A program made the translations under genes and the position numbers. Source: Apoda limacodes (lineage: Eukaryota; Arthropoda; Insecta; Lepidoptera; Limacodidae). From it: a stretch of DNA of 64,000 bases. Location of the stretch: assembly GCA_946406115.1 (NCBI GenBank), contig OX291557.1, positions 17,020,501 through 17,084,500 of the forward strand, read 5' to 3'. Each line of letters begins with the position of its first letter. The first letter of the stretch is position 1. Under the pieces are notes generated by a model. That model searched no databases. It was not told where the DNA came from and was given only the letters and a program-made list of their open reading frames with translations. Below, piece by piece: positions 54,521 through 64,000 of this stretch.

Positions 54521-54639
54521 TTCCTTACTCTCATACTTTGTTTTCCATAGGCGCTTAACATCCAATTGTATACATTAGTGTTCGAACTAACACACCTCTA
54601 TGAGATGCCAAAAGTGCCTTTTAAGACAACTTCTGACTT

Positions 54640-54995
54640 CTCATCTTCTTCTTCCTAGTGACTCTCCAATTCCTGAAGGTTGGCTGTTAGTTTGGTAAAC
54701 TTTTGATGCCGGTCTACCCGCGAATATTGCGCAGCTATGACTTTCTTCTTTTGACTACTAATCTTCTTCCAGCCACTTTGTTCATCATTATAAGTGGCAG
54801 CAGTTGGTATCTATCAAGTCGCATAATGTGACCCAGATAACCTACTTTCCACTGTTTGATGGTTTGCATAATTTGGCGTTTCTGACCAGCTGGATGAAGA
54901 ACTTCTTCATTGGGCACTCTATATGTCCAATGGCCAGAATTTTTCATAAAGTTATGCAAAACTATTTTATTTTTTTCATAAAGGTATGCAACTCC
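54640..54995 (-). pseudogene. LINE ORF C-terminal fragment
   Basis: The minus frame reads YRVPNEEVLHPAGQKRQIMQ, then TIKQWKVGYLGHIMRLDRYQ and LLPLIMMNKVAGRRLVVKRR, matching the TNEEVL.R......I..TIK.RK..YLGHIMR..RY.LL.LI..GK..G.R..GRR segment of RTE-like LINEs. After stop codons it continues LRNIRG, TGIKS and FRNWRVT, matching the usual C-terminus (SWLRNIR..TGI). It sits just upstream, in minus-strand sense, of the fragment at 54310. Confidence 0.8.
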
Positions 54996-55299
54996 CGACT
55001 AACCTGATTTCCAGCATTTATTATTTCTATCTTATCCATGTTGCTGTCACACTCCCCATACTAGTGAGCAAAGATCCAAAGCATACAATTTCTCACGCTT
55101 GTTCCTTTCTTCCCTACCATCATGTCTTTGCTTACTATGAATTTTATTCTCTTCAAAAACCATACCTTTTTTTTTACGACGGAATAAAAATTATACCACA
55201 TCATCATCCCACAAAAAGAGATGAGATGTAAGGACGCCTAAAAAATTGATTTACATCCTATCTGTTATTGTATATACGAGAAGACTAAGATCACGACCC

Positions 55300-55920
55300 T
55301 TACATCAAAATAGAACCAATAAAAACAACCATGTTAAGCAGCCATCGTAACATCAAAACCAGGTGCATTAGTCGCACATTTCTGACCACTTTAATAATAA
55401 CTCCCTTCCCTCTTACTGTATCCCTTAGCTCATTTCGCAACCTAAGCGTACAGTGCGCTACCATTTCGGTTCTAACATGTGAGGATGAACTGGCGAGTTG
55501 AACGGTGCTATAGTAGAAAGTAGCCGTGGGCATCATTTCCAACCAATCCTCAGAATAAATCCGATTATATAAGCGGTGGAAGACACAGGGAAATAAAGAC
55601 ACTCCCTAGACCCAGGGATTCAATACCACTTGTTTGTTTGGGATCGTCAACTATTGTCACAGCTCGTCTCCGAACCGAGTCAAAAGGTAAAATCTGCTTT
55701 CCAAGTACACCCACATAGAGATGATAGTACGCCGTGTGGGGATGAACTAACGACTTATAGAGTAGCGACCTTAGCCCTGAATAGGGCTTCATTCTGTTGA
55801 GCACCCCAAAAAGACTGACATTAGGCAGTGATAATGCAGTAAATGCTGTGCTAAAGGTCATGGTTCCTGGTAGGGGTAACAGGGAGTTAAATTTTGTGTA
55901 CAGTAAATGTCTCAAGACTG
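55300..55920 (-). pseudogene. LINE pol C-terminus, frameshifted
   Basis: Minus frame 1 (55565-55915) contains SLLYKSLVHPHTAYYHLYVG, LPFDSVRRRAVTIVDDPKQT and SGIESLGLGSVF. Frame 2 (55300-55602) continues FHRLYNRIYSEDWLEMMPTA then TFYYSTVQLASSSSHVRTEM. Intact relatives have SLIRPHMEYC.HLW.G, LP.D.VQRRA.RIVDDP, and FYRLYNGECSEELFE..P in one frame, so a frameshift near 55600 separates the halves. Same family as 35478. Downstream the tail with GTGACCGCTTA is absent. Confidence 0.85.
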
Positions 55921-57700
55921 AGCTTTGTGGCTTATGATCAGCAATAGGCTCACGTCAATCAAATACAAGACGGAATAGCATAGGTGGAAGAACAAACAAG
56001 CTTTCGGTGCGCTCCGGATATGAACCGGTCATCTTAATTCGTAACCTCTGGACACTTGCAACTTCTGTAGCATTACTCCTGCGTTGCCAACCTTTTTATC
56101 AATTAATCACTCCCTTCTTGAGAAACCCCATACTGTATCGTCTTCGCCTTCAGGGATAAGAAAATGGAGTCGACTTAAGCCTTTTGCCATGGTTTAACGA
56201 TTGCTTTTATAATTATGGCAAGTACCTTGATGATAATTATTTTATTAACGCGTACTACATCATTTTATTTTTAAGTATATTTTTTACATCTCTTTATTAT
56301 TAATTTATTTGTATTGAAATTGTGAAGTGCGCGGCACCTCAGTGTTTCTAAAAGCGACTGCTTTTTGCTTGGCTGTTAATTTCGCCGGACAATGGGGTCC
56401 GATCGCGGCCGCATCCGAACAATCGACACGCCATTCGCCCGCTCGCTTAATTGCTCTCTTTACCACTGAATAACTCCAATTCCAACACCAGCATGTAATG
56501 AGCGTTCACTTATTCCAACAATTCCTCTTTGGCAAACGACTCTATCACTGATTTTACTCCCCGTTATAATTGGGCATCGAAACCCTCAAATTGGACGCGA
56601 TAAGTGGTGTGCGATTTAATAGAAGTAGATTCGACTTGTTACCAGGGAGGTGACCTATAGTTAACCTGGAGTTATTTTTAGAGCCAGCCGCTTGGGTGGT
56701 AACGAGCGACGATATTGTCTCGAGACATAACGGCTGATTTAACGATCAAATCGGCTAACTTAATGCTTAACGTACAACCAGTTTAAATACACTCGTAAAT
56801 CTCTGCGACGCGTGCCCACGCTTCGGATGAGTTTCTGTCTTGGGGCATGCATTTTTGATTCTTGCACCAGATACAATTTCAGTCGTTTATCCTTATTTTT
56901 TAAGGGGGTGTACACGGTACTTACATACATGTTCGAGCAGCAGCATTTTTTCAGCAGCGATTTCTTTAAAATTACAAAAGTTTTTGTGTTTGTTATTTAA
57001 TGACTATTGTCTGATTTTTTTCATTAAAAAGTAAGCAAAATCTTAATTTATCAAAAAAAAACTGATTTTGTACTCTATACGATGATTAATATTTTTATTA
57101 TTATACACGATTTTGTCAAATGCTTAGAGGTTACCATTCTTAATAAGCAAACTTTATTAGATAAAAATATTATTTCTTTTAAAAATTGGGTATAAGAAAT
57201 CAAAATCGGGTACACAGAACTCAGGCACCACATTCGTGTTGACTTGTGTTTAAACAAGTTTGCCTAGCGAAAGTAAATAAATAAAAATATTTTTAAAAGA
57301 TTAAAACCCACCTGAGTTATAGGTATATATGTACTTTGGTGTGGTATTTGTTATAAATAAAATTAATTCTTTTTTAGTAATTCGTGTTTATTCTATTAAA
57401 AGACTCATCATAGATAACCTTACATAATATATGCAAAACATTTGTGTGTCACACCATAATTAAAGGAAACCTTAAAATATTCGTCAACTCCTTTATCCAC
57501 AATCCTAATGTTTAACATATTAACAGATCTATATGATTTGCCTTGGGTAAAACATTTAGCTTGAGTTCATTGAAATGAGACCGTTGTTAAACGTAGGCGG
57601 TGCATTCCCAGGGTCTGGCGACGCGGAAACTGTAGTGTAAATGAATCTGAATGGAATTACGGCCGGAGATCACGTTGGTCCATAAATCGCAACCCCCGAT
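55921..57700. other. Stretch with candidate regulatory patches
   Basis: The block 56320-56800 is listed separately. 56805-57560 is AT-rich with two overlapping short frames of no recognised family. 57565-57720 is GC-richer, with GGTCCATAAATCGCAACCCC and GAATGGAATTACGGCCGGAG, non-coding, of the same character as the other patches. Confidence 0.35.
56320..56800. promoter_or_regulatory. 480-bp GC-richer non-coding block (candidate regulatory DNA)
   Basis: The longest unique-looking GC-rich block in the window. It holds GCGGCCGC (56407-56414), GGACAATGGGGTC with a Sox-type ACAATGG, a GATAAG site (56599), and GATTTAACGATCAAATCGGC. All six frames are broken and no repeat family fits. Composition, length and lack of decay-like low complexity fit a conserved enhancer, but conservation is untested. 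Confidence 0.3.
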
Positions 57701-57960
57701 AGAACAATTAAAAGACGAGTTTAAAACAATTACGCAACAGTGGCCCTCGGGCGGTTCGTGATGCCATAGGATGAAGAGTCGTCGTAGACCAGACGTTTTG
57801 TTTTTTTACGTAAGAAAAAATTTAGAATCACATTGACGTCCATCTGTCTGTCGCAGACAATTTTTCTCAAAACTTTTTGACGCAAAGAGCTGAAATTTGT
57901 CAAAAAAAAATATATGGTTGCCAGCATATATGTATAAATAAACATAAAGTATTTGAAAGT

Positions 57961-58165
57961 GTGCTTGTGACTTCCTGCGGCTCCAACCAGGTCGTCTGTC
58001 CTTCTGCTTGGAGGTTGTCTAACGCTGCGTCTTATAGTCCGAGGTAGCCACTCGTGAACATTTTTGTTCCTCCAGCGGTTATCGGTTTAACAAACAGAGA
58101 TGTTGCCTGTCCATTGTTGATACAGCTTGTTAGCTAATCGGGCTATGTCGGGCACTTTGGTTCCT
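57961..58165 (-). pseudogene. RTE-type LINE ORF C-terminus
   Basis: A single minus frame reads TKVPDIARLANKLYQQWTGN, ISVC, a stop (TAA), TDNRWRNKNVHEWLPRTIRR, SVRQPPSRRTDDLVGAAGSH. It matches V.DI..RIA.LKWQWAGHI.RR.D.RW..KV..W.PR.G.RSVGRPP.RWTDDL...AG. About 67 residues with only one stop, so better preserved than the other LINE pieces. The true C-terminus is lost at 57960. Confidence 0.85.
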
Positions 58166-59262
58166 TAACGAATTTTCTAATTCTAGATTTTATCGCGCTA
58201 CTACCTAACACTTAGCAAAGCTCTGTCCTTGTTTACTAAGTGAGTTTGATCGGTTGAGTTGAATTTCGATTTACCTCTCGCGTCGTTAGACTCGCCTCGA
58301 ACGTTGAGACCAGGAAACCTCGTCAGGCTCACCTTTTGAGAACATCTGCTAAAGTTTCCTATCATCGCGCCAATGTCTTATCATTAATCATCGACAGGAT
58401 ATTGTGGTCATGTTAGATTCACTAGTCTAACATGACCACGATGTTCTCGGCAGATCAAATATAAGTAAGAGGGAACAAAATTAATTTAAAGACCTTTTGA
58501 CTCCAGAGTCTTAAAAACATCTTCTAAAGTAGTGGTGAACAGTTTTGAAGAAATTTCGTCTTTCTTGTTCACATTGTTCTGCGGTTGGATCGGTTACGTC
58601 TTGTAGTTGGATAGACATGACGGCTTTGTTATATAAACACTTATAAACTTCAATGCACTAAATATTGAACTGCTGTGAGGACTGCCACACTGCTGTTTTG
58701 ATAGAAATGAAAATCTTTCCATAGTCCACTAATGCTAAGGAAAGAGAGCGAACCCGTTCCGCTAGATTGTACAGCCTATAATCTGTCGGATCGTATTTTT
58801 GTAACCATGTCTTTTTGGAAACTGGCTTGTTCTGGGTGCAAGAAGTCATCAAACCTGCGTTTGACTTTGCTTGCAACTACTGCCCAAAACTATTATTTTG
58901 TTCGTCTTCGCTTTGAACTTCAATTTATTTACCTTGTTAATCATCTACATTTGTTATAAATTGTATTGGAAACAAATAAAACTATTGTCTACAAACCTAC
59001 TAGTGAAATAAGCTAAACGGAATATGTATTATTTCTTACAGGTAAAATGGTGTGTCATTTCTGTACATCTTCTATTAGATAGGTTCTTACTCGATGTCTG
59101 CTGCATATCTACTGCACAGAATGCTTTATCGTCTAGTAGCTCTATCGAGTATTAATCGGAATCAATTGTTTCACAGCAATAAGTCATTTGATTTTAATTG
59201 AGACTCAATATCTTTACTTTGTGCTTATAACTCAGATGTACTGTACACCTATAATTCGTAGA
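58166..59262. other. Stretch without recognisable genes, one strong hairpin
   Basis: The minus frame at 58658-58876 and the plus frame at 58732-58959 overlap and match nothing I know. A block GAGAACATCTGCTAAAGTTTC (58338) is echoed by AAAAACATCTTCTAAAGTAG (58514), suggesting a local duplication around the hairpin at 58404. Confidence 0.4.
58404..58439. repeat. Perfect 14-bp hairpin
   Basis: GTGGTCATGTTAGA (58404-58417) and TCTAACATGACCAC (58426-58439) pair perfectly around TTCACTAG. Pairing continues imperfectly outward (CGACAGGATATT against GATGTTCTCG). No T-run or transcript evidence; it could be a terminator-like or foldback remnant, or an RNA hairpin. Confidence 0.9.
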
Positions 59263-59328
59263 ACTACCTCTACTACTACTACCAACAGCGAGGTAGTTAT
59301 AGTAGTCTTAAGTTTGTTCTAAGACTAC
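59263..59328. repeat. Two adjacent perfect hairpins
   Basis: ACTACCTC (59263-59270) pairs with GAGGTAGT (59290-59297), and GTAGTCTTA (59302-59310) pairs with TAAGACTAC (59320-59328), loop of 9. The first loop is a CTA/CTC-type triplet run. They may be part of one worn palindromic element. Confidence 0.8.
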
Positions 59329-61309
59329 ACACTTTAGACTGATATTCAATTCATGCACGTTAGATTATAGTTAGTTATATTCGCTTTAAGAGCGTAAAGC
59401 TAGATCACTTTTGCATTTATTATTGCGGACTATGAACGTAGTATTGTCGAAAAGCATTAAATATTAATATGGTAATTAAAATGATACACGCTGGGTTTGA
59501 AAGCCCGAGAACACGAGGCAATTTTTAAATCTATGTATTTACTTGCTACTTCAATTACACTTTGGCTAATATCGTAAGCTACACTTTGTTAAAAGTTTTT
59601 ATATCTATCGGATCAGTAGCTTAAGTGTCAAACCCTAAAAAGAAATGCAACTTACCTCTTTAAGTAATATTAGTTGTAGAGGAATAGTAGTAAAGCTGCT
59701 CATAGAACGTCTAGGCCAGACGATCTGCATCCGTCTGATCCTATTTTAATGGACCGGCCGGCAAACAAGTTCCAGAGCCGCTTCCGGGCAAATCCACCCC
59801 AATCCTATGCGCCACTTAACTTGCAAGACTAGATATAATACTCTTACTACTCTTAGGTATGCATTTCTATGCTTTCTACTGCAGTATGTGGTGCGTGTAG
59901 GACGTAATAGATCTAGTTTATACGGTAATCTATCTATGAGGACGTCGTCACAGCACAGTACCTTGAATGTCTGTCACTTATGTCGGTCTGGGTTCGATGC
60001 GTAACGAACATAATTCGTAGAACTAGAGTGGCTGGTATAGCTAAGAAAAACTAAAGCGGTAATGGACAGGTCGCCGCAGCCCTTATACGCAAGGGCACAG
60101 GCCTCTCCTTAAAGAAGTCTTAGGCCATAGTCTTGCACGCGGGTCTCCTGCGGGTTGGCGTATGTTGTCGTGGTAGTGGCCACCTTGGTTTCAGATCGTT
60201 TTCAAACCGCCGATACGGCGGCTGGCTTGGCTTAGCGACTGCTCTCATTATATAACACTACAGCCAGGACTTACAGGGTGCTACTAGGTGGTCACCTATC
60301 CAGGCATTAACCAAACTTGACGTTGCTTAACTTCGCTTATCGTTTCCGATAGACGAATGCTTCTGGGCCACGAGGTCTTCAAGGCTTATCACATACCTCG
60401 AATTCAAAACCAATGAATAATGAAAAAAGCATGTTCAGTAATCAGGAAAATACAGCCTGGGCGGTTCCTCAGAACCTACCTTGATTAACTGGTGATCTAG
60501 TTTATGTAAGCGGATCAGTTTGGGTTGTTTTACAAATCTGAGGAGGCTGGCCATAGGTCAACGGATGTCTTATTACTCACAATCTTTATGGTAATGATCA
60601 TAATACATAAAAACGCAAGTGCTGGTGAAATTCGTACCCTGCGGACTTCGTACGTAAATAATAATTACTAACTAAATAATAATAATATAAATAATTTCTC
60701 CATTACTTGGGTACTTGTTTATATTTCTTTAATGCCGAAATTGGAAAATTCTTGGACAGCCGGAAGTACACTACAGGTTTTGATCGCATACCAGGTTTAA
60801 AATATGGGGTTGATAGGCCTTACCTGCTTTTGTATAGGATTTTCAAAGTATAATTAGATGTTTTTACATTACTTTGTGAACAGTGAACTTATATGTAGGT
60901 ATTCAGCTTGAGACATATATTCGATCTTAGTAAAAAGTCTCTATGGTTAGAGACAGACGACGAAAGTGAGCGACATAAGAAATCCATTTTTCCCTTTTGA
61001 GGGACAGAACCATTTTCCCTTCTTAGGTACCTATCCACAAAAAAAATCAATGAACTATGTGTCATAAACTGACATTTCTATCCTTCCAGCCGTGATTTCA
61101 TAAATCCTTATTTTATTTTGGTACGAAAATTTTAAATACACAACTAAACCGGCACAAATATTTACCCCATTCTAAAGTATTCCCCTCTTTTCTCCTTAAT
61201 AAGAGCCTTTATGTATAATAGTATTTTTTATGTACACAATCACTATGTCTGTATGTTTTGCTTTTGACGTGACAACGTCTTATAAATTGGTTTGCCGGGT
61301 GACACTTCA
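59329..61309. other. Stretch with a possible minus-strand exon and a repeat H fragment
   Basis: On the minus strand ATG at 59730 opens MQIVWPRRSMSSFTTIPLQL followed by ILLKE, ending at GAG|GTAAGT (donor at 59655). It is basic at the N-terminus but unrecognised and unsupported by a second exon. Repeat H recurs at 60070-60160. 60160-60400 is GC-richer and resembles an old repeat. The remainder is featureless. Confidence 0.3.
60070..60160 (+). repeat. Repeat H fragment
   Basis: GCAAGGGCACAGGCCTCTCC then GAAGTCTTAGGCCATAGTC, CACGCGGGTC and GCGGGTTGGC, in the order known for this lepidopteran repeat and shared in part with 49380-49430. Confidence 0.7.
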
Positions 61310-61405
61310 AGAAACTGCGTTACGCTCCGCTCACGTTATGCGCTCACAATGAGAGCGAGTGAGAGGCACGCGCCCGCCTAAGAGCGAGAGAGACAGACAT
61401 AAAAT
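61310..61405. promoter_or_regulatory. GAGA-rich cluster
   Basis: ATGAGAGCGAGTGAGAGGCA and AAGAGCGAGAGAGACAGACA give five GAGAG/GAGCG-type sites within about 50 bases, preceded by CGTTACGCTCCGCTCACGTTATGCGC. Such clusters bind GAGA-factor-like proteins in insects. However, lepidopteran repeats with the same GCGAGAGAGACAGACA end exist, so a repeat fragment is an equal alternative. Confidence 0.3.
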
Positions 61406-62287
61406 CATTGTCACGTAAAACTTTCGCCCGTATACCGACTTTACAGGCAACCAGTTTTTTTTTTGATATGCTATTCTTATGAAAAACCCTTATATTTATG
61501 ACATCTTTAGACGTGTGCTATACAAAAAAGTAAACTTATTTTTGTGAAAACGAAACACACAGACACAAAGTAATTTCTGGTGATGTCATTTTTATTATAT
61601 TTTACTCAGGATTTGAAAGAGAAAACAGGGCAGTTCAATACCCAGGTTATGATGATTACGACTAGGTAAAATCAGCCCAAAAAGTACAGTTGTCCCTATT
61701 GCACAACGGTTTATTGGCCCGACTCCTAGCGTGACAGCAAATTTGTTTCAAATACCTATTTATATTTTCGCCTGGTTAGAATATTTCTTCTGAATAGCAA
61801 TGTACAAATATTTTTTTTAAATATGATATACATGAACGTCCCATAGGGTTATTTTTGTTATTCATTTGTACCAATTTTACGCGGTAGCGTGTCAAACCAA
61901 GTTCAAGTAACAGAACTGGCGAGCAGCACCGTGTGTAAATTACACGAATCATTTGGACCCACTTTTGACCCCCTCATAACTCAAAAACTATTTTACATAA
62001 ACGTGTCAAATTTGGCTCATATATTGAGACTTGCGAGATACATATGTGCTCCAAATTTTATAAGCACAGCTTAAACGGTTATTTAGATATTAACGTTCAA
62101 AAATCGTCATTTTTTTCACTGACTGACCAATAGATCAAAACTCTAACCCACTTCCAGATGACCTAGAAAGTTCAAATTTGGCATGCAGATAGGTAATTAG
62201 TTGAATACAAAGGAATTAATCGGAAACAGGTAATTTTTTTTTTCATTTTATTATAATATATCATTTTATTATATTTTTTACTTAACA
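61406..62287. other. Stretch with one interspersed repeat
   Basis: 61950-62200 (TTTGGACCCACTTTTGACCC, TCAAAAACTATTTTACATAA and AAAGTTCAAATTTGGCATGC with AGATAGG) reads like a lepidopteran dispersed repeat I have met before, but there is no second copy in the window to confirm it. The frame 61889-62074 lies inside it. Confidence 0.4.
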
Positions 62288-62740
62288 TTCAAGCGGCCGC
62301 GCGGTCATTTGCAACGGCAGCGGTCGCGCGTTACCTTAATGACCGTCAAGGTTTTTAAGAATTAAAAAGACAAATTATTAAATTATTTGAATAACAATGT
62401 ACTTCTTCTTCCACACATTCCCTTCCCTTCTCGAAGAACAATGTACTTAAACACATTCCCTTTAGATAGAATAAAAAAAATATACTTTTACGAAGTGCGT
62501 CGCGAGAATCTTCAACGACGTCAGGCGCGCGTTTACTTTGCAAAACCTACGCAGCATGCACAACGAAAGATATTATTTAGATTAAGCCATGCGCACAGAA
62601 ACGAAGAATCTATTGTTTTGAGTTCACAATAAACCTATGAATGGCTACTAATATTGGCAAACATGAGTGATGATAATATACGAATTTATAACCGAAAATA
62701 GGGTTACCGTGGTCTATTCGACGCCGCGCGACCGCTTGAA
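62288..62740. mobile_element. Probable TIR element with GC-rich ends, 453 bp
   Basis: TTCAAGCGGCCGCGCGG (62288-62304) and CCGCGCGACCGCTTGAA (62724-62740) are inverted repeats with one mismatch in 17. A related block, GCAGCGGTCGCGCGTTACC, lies just inside the left end, and GGTTACCG just inside the right end. I found no clear target duplication, so the exact ends and superfamily are open. The frames inside (62355-62632) are unrecognised. Confidence 0.65.
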
Positions 62741-63726
62741 GGTTCATTCTATAAGTACCACTTAACTTATACTTATAAAAATTGTAATGTTAGAATCAGC
62801 AATCAGCAATCAAAACTTATGACAGCCGGTCTTTATGTGGATTTTAGGGCTTTCACGTGAATATATAACGAGTTGAATACCACCCTTTATTTGTTTTTAT
62901 TCCAAATATTTCCGTTTTAGTACTTATAACTAAGAGTATAGTCGACTTTCGTATTTATTACGTTATTAACTGGGATTTAGGATTAATTATTGTTTCAATA
63001 TTTAGCGCACATCAATAGTATAAGATCATTACTTATAAATAATTAAATAATACGCATAGATTGCAATTTATGCTACGAAATTCATAGGTTTTCTTAAAAA
63101 ATACTTATATATTTGTGGTTATATAAATCAAAAATTAATAATAATTTTAGTATAGTTATAAGAGTTATAATTAGGTATGTATACTTAACTCTGAATGAGT
63201 TTGAGAATGAGAAGTTATTGGTAACAAATTGATTTTCTTGAGAATTCAATAGATAGCAGGTAATTTGTTCTATAATCGTCTTAAATAATTATCTTTTTAT
63301 TACTTATTTTGTACAATGAGTCGTACAACAGAATTACGGGTGGGTAACACAATTACCTTACACCGAATTTTTCGAATGACTCCCGAACCCGATGGAAGCT
63401 GCCCATTCCATTGGATTGCATATTCTTTGTTTGAGTAAAGTAATATACAATAAACAAATAGGTTGCGTGAGACTATAGTTGAGTATGTATGTCGTAAACG
63501 TAGGAAAATATGGTAGTTTAACAAAAACCATTTGGTATTAATTTTGTTATAAATAAGTAATAATTTATGTACAAAAAGAAATGAAATCCCATCAAAAACA
63601 TAAATGTGAAATGAAAGCCAAGTTCAATATTATGATATATGCCTTGGATGTTGAATTCAACGACAAAAGAAGTGAGATCTCAATGGGTGCCAAGTTCAAT
63701 GGTCAGTCCTGAAATTTATTTATAAT
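62741..63726. other. AT-rich stretch without recognisable genes
   Basis: GCAATCAGCAATCA occurs near 62797. The minus frame 63300-63524 is unrecognised. Nothing else seen. Confidence 0.5.
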
Positions 63727-64000
63727 AACATAAAATATAATTTCTTCTTATAAAGTAGGATAATATATTGTAGCCTCAGGTCTGACTTGGCTAGTTCCTC
63801 ATATACGAATTATATTATAGCCTTTGCAAGTTCTAAACCTGTTACTTGTTGGTTCTTATTTTATTATTTCGAAAATTTAGCTTGCTGGTAGAAACTAGCC
63901 ATCGAACATAATAATTCGTATATGAGAACTAGTCAAGTCAGACCTTAGGCTACAATATATTATCCTAAGTTATAAAAAGAAATTATATTTTATGATGTTA
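63727..64000. mobile_element. Foldback MITE with ~90-bp inverted arms, at the window edge
   Basis: The left arm (about 63727-63820) and right arm (about 63908-64000) share, as reverse complements, TAAAATATAATTTCTT, TAGGATAATATATTGTAGCC, AGGTCTGACTTG, CTAGTTC and TCATATACGAATTAT, with about 90% identity. The loop is about 85 bases. The right arm reaches the last base of the window, so the end and its target duplication cannot be checked. No coding capacity. Confidence 0.9.

Noticed and set aside
54317..54550. 77-codon plus-strand hydrophobic frame as a membrane protein
   Set aside because: The opposite strand carries decayed LINE reverse transcriptase blocks; hydrophobicity arises from T-rich DNA.

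Overview
This window reads as AT-rich, intron- or intergene-like nuclear DNA of an insect, most probably a moth or butterfly (Lepidoptera). The evidence is the repeats rather than any host gene: tRNA-derived SINEs ending in the ACCCATAACACAAGC core, LINE 3' ends carrying the GTGACCGCTTA..CATCAGGCGG tail, GCCTATGTCC-type and CCAAGTGCGAGTC-type repeats, and elements ending in a TTTTTAACCGACTT-like motif, all of which I know from lepidopteran genomes. No complete conventional protein-coding gene is visible on either strand. The longest open frame is 147 codons and unrecognised.

Layout. 0-9 kb: SINEs, fragments of several interspersed families and a LINE tail in AT-rich DNA. 9-15 kb: a compact CRE/ETS-like patch, a 396-bp PIF/Harbinger-like MITE, then a head-on junction of two broken DDE transposases (a Tc1/mariner relative with long D-to-E spacing on the minus strand, a Tc1 3' end on the plus strand), followed by a decayed hAT-like end. 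15-20 kb: a candidate two-exon microprotein and a 1-kb inverted repeat holding three 104-bp tandem units. 20-27 kb: a LINE pol 3' half interrupted by a hAT-type MITE, RTE-clade endonuclease and reverse transcriptase remnants, and a candidate first coding exon at 23.59 kb. 28-30 kb: a 108-codon open frame ending at a good splice donor. 29-36 kb: dense non-autonomous repeats and facing LINE fragments. 37-46 kb: few recognisable genes, a degenerate ~70-bp tandem array, foldback elements, and GC-richer patches that could be conserved regulatory DNA. 46-53 kb: a TTAA-flanked family in several copies including a rearranged composite, and a 549-bp hAT MITE. 54-58 kb: four minus-strand LINE pol ends. 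58-64 kb: hairpins, an element with GC-rich terminal inverted repeats, and a foldback MITE that runs to the window edge.

The genes visible do not form a pathway. Nearly all protein signal is dead transposon sequence (LINE reverse transcriptase and endonuclease, DDE transposase), and the rest is non-autonomous elements that would have relied on enzymes encoded elsewhere. The host contribution is limited to three or four candidate exons, reported at low to moderate confidence. I did not find an operon, CRISPR array, rRNA or a credible functional tRNA gene, and I do not see a new biological system. The most informative items are the target-site-duplication-bounded insertions, the TTAA family with its mosaic array, the large inverted repeat with internal tandem units, and the candidate first exon at 23,590.
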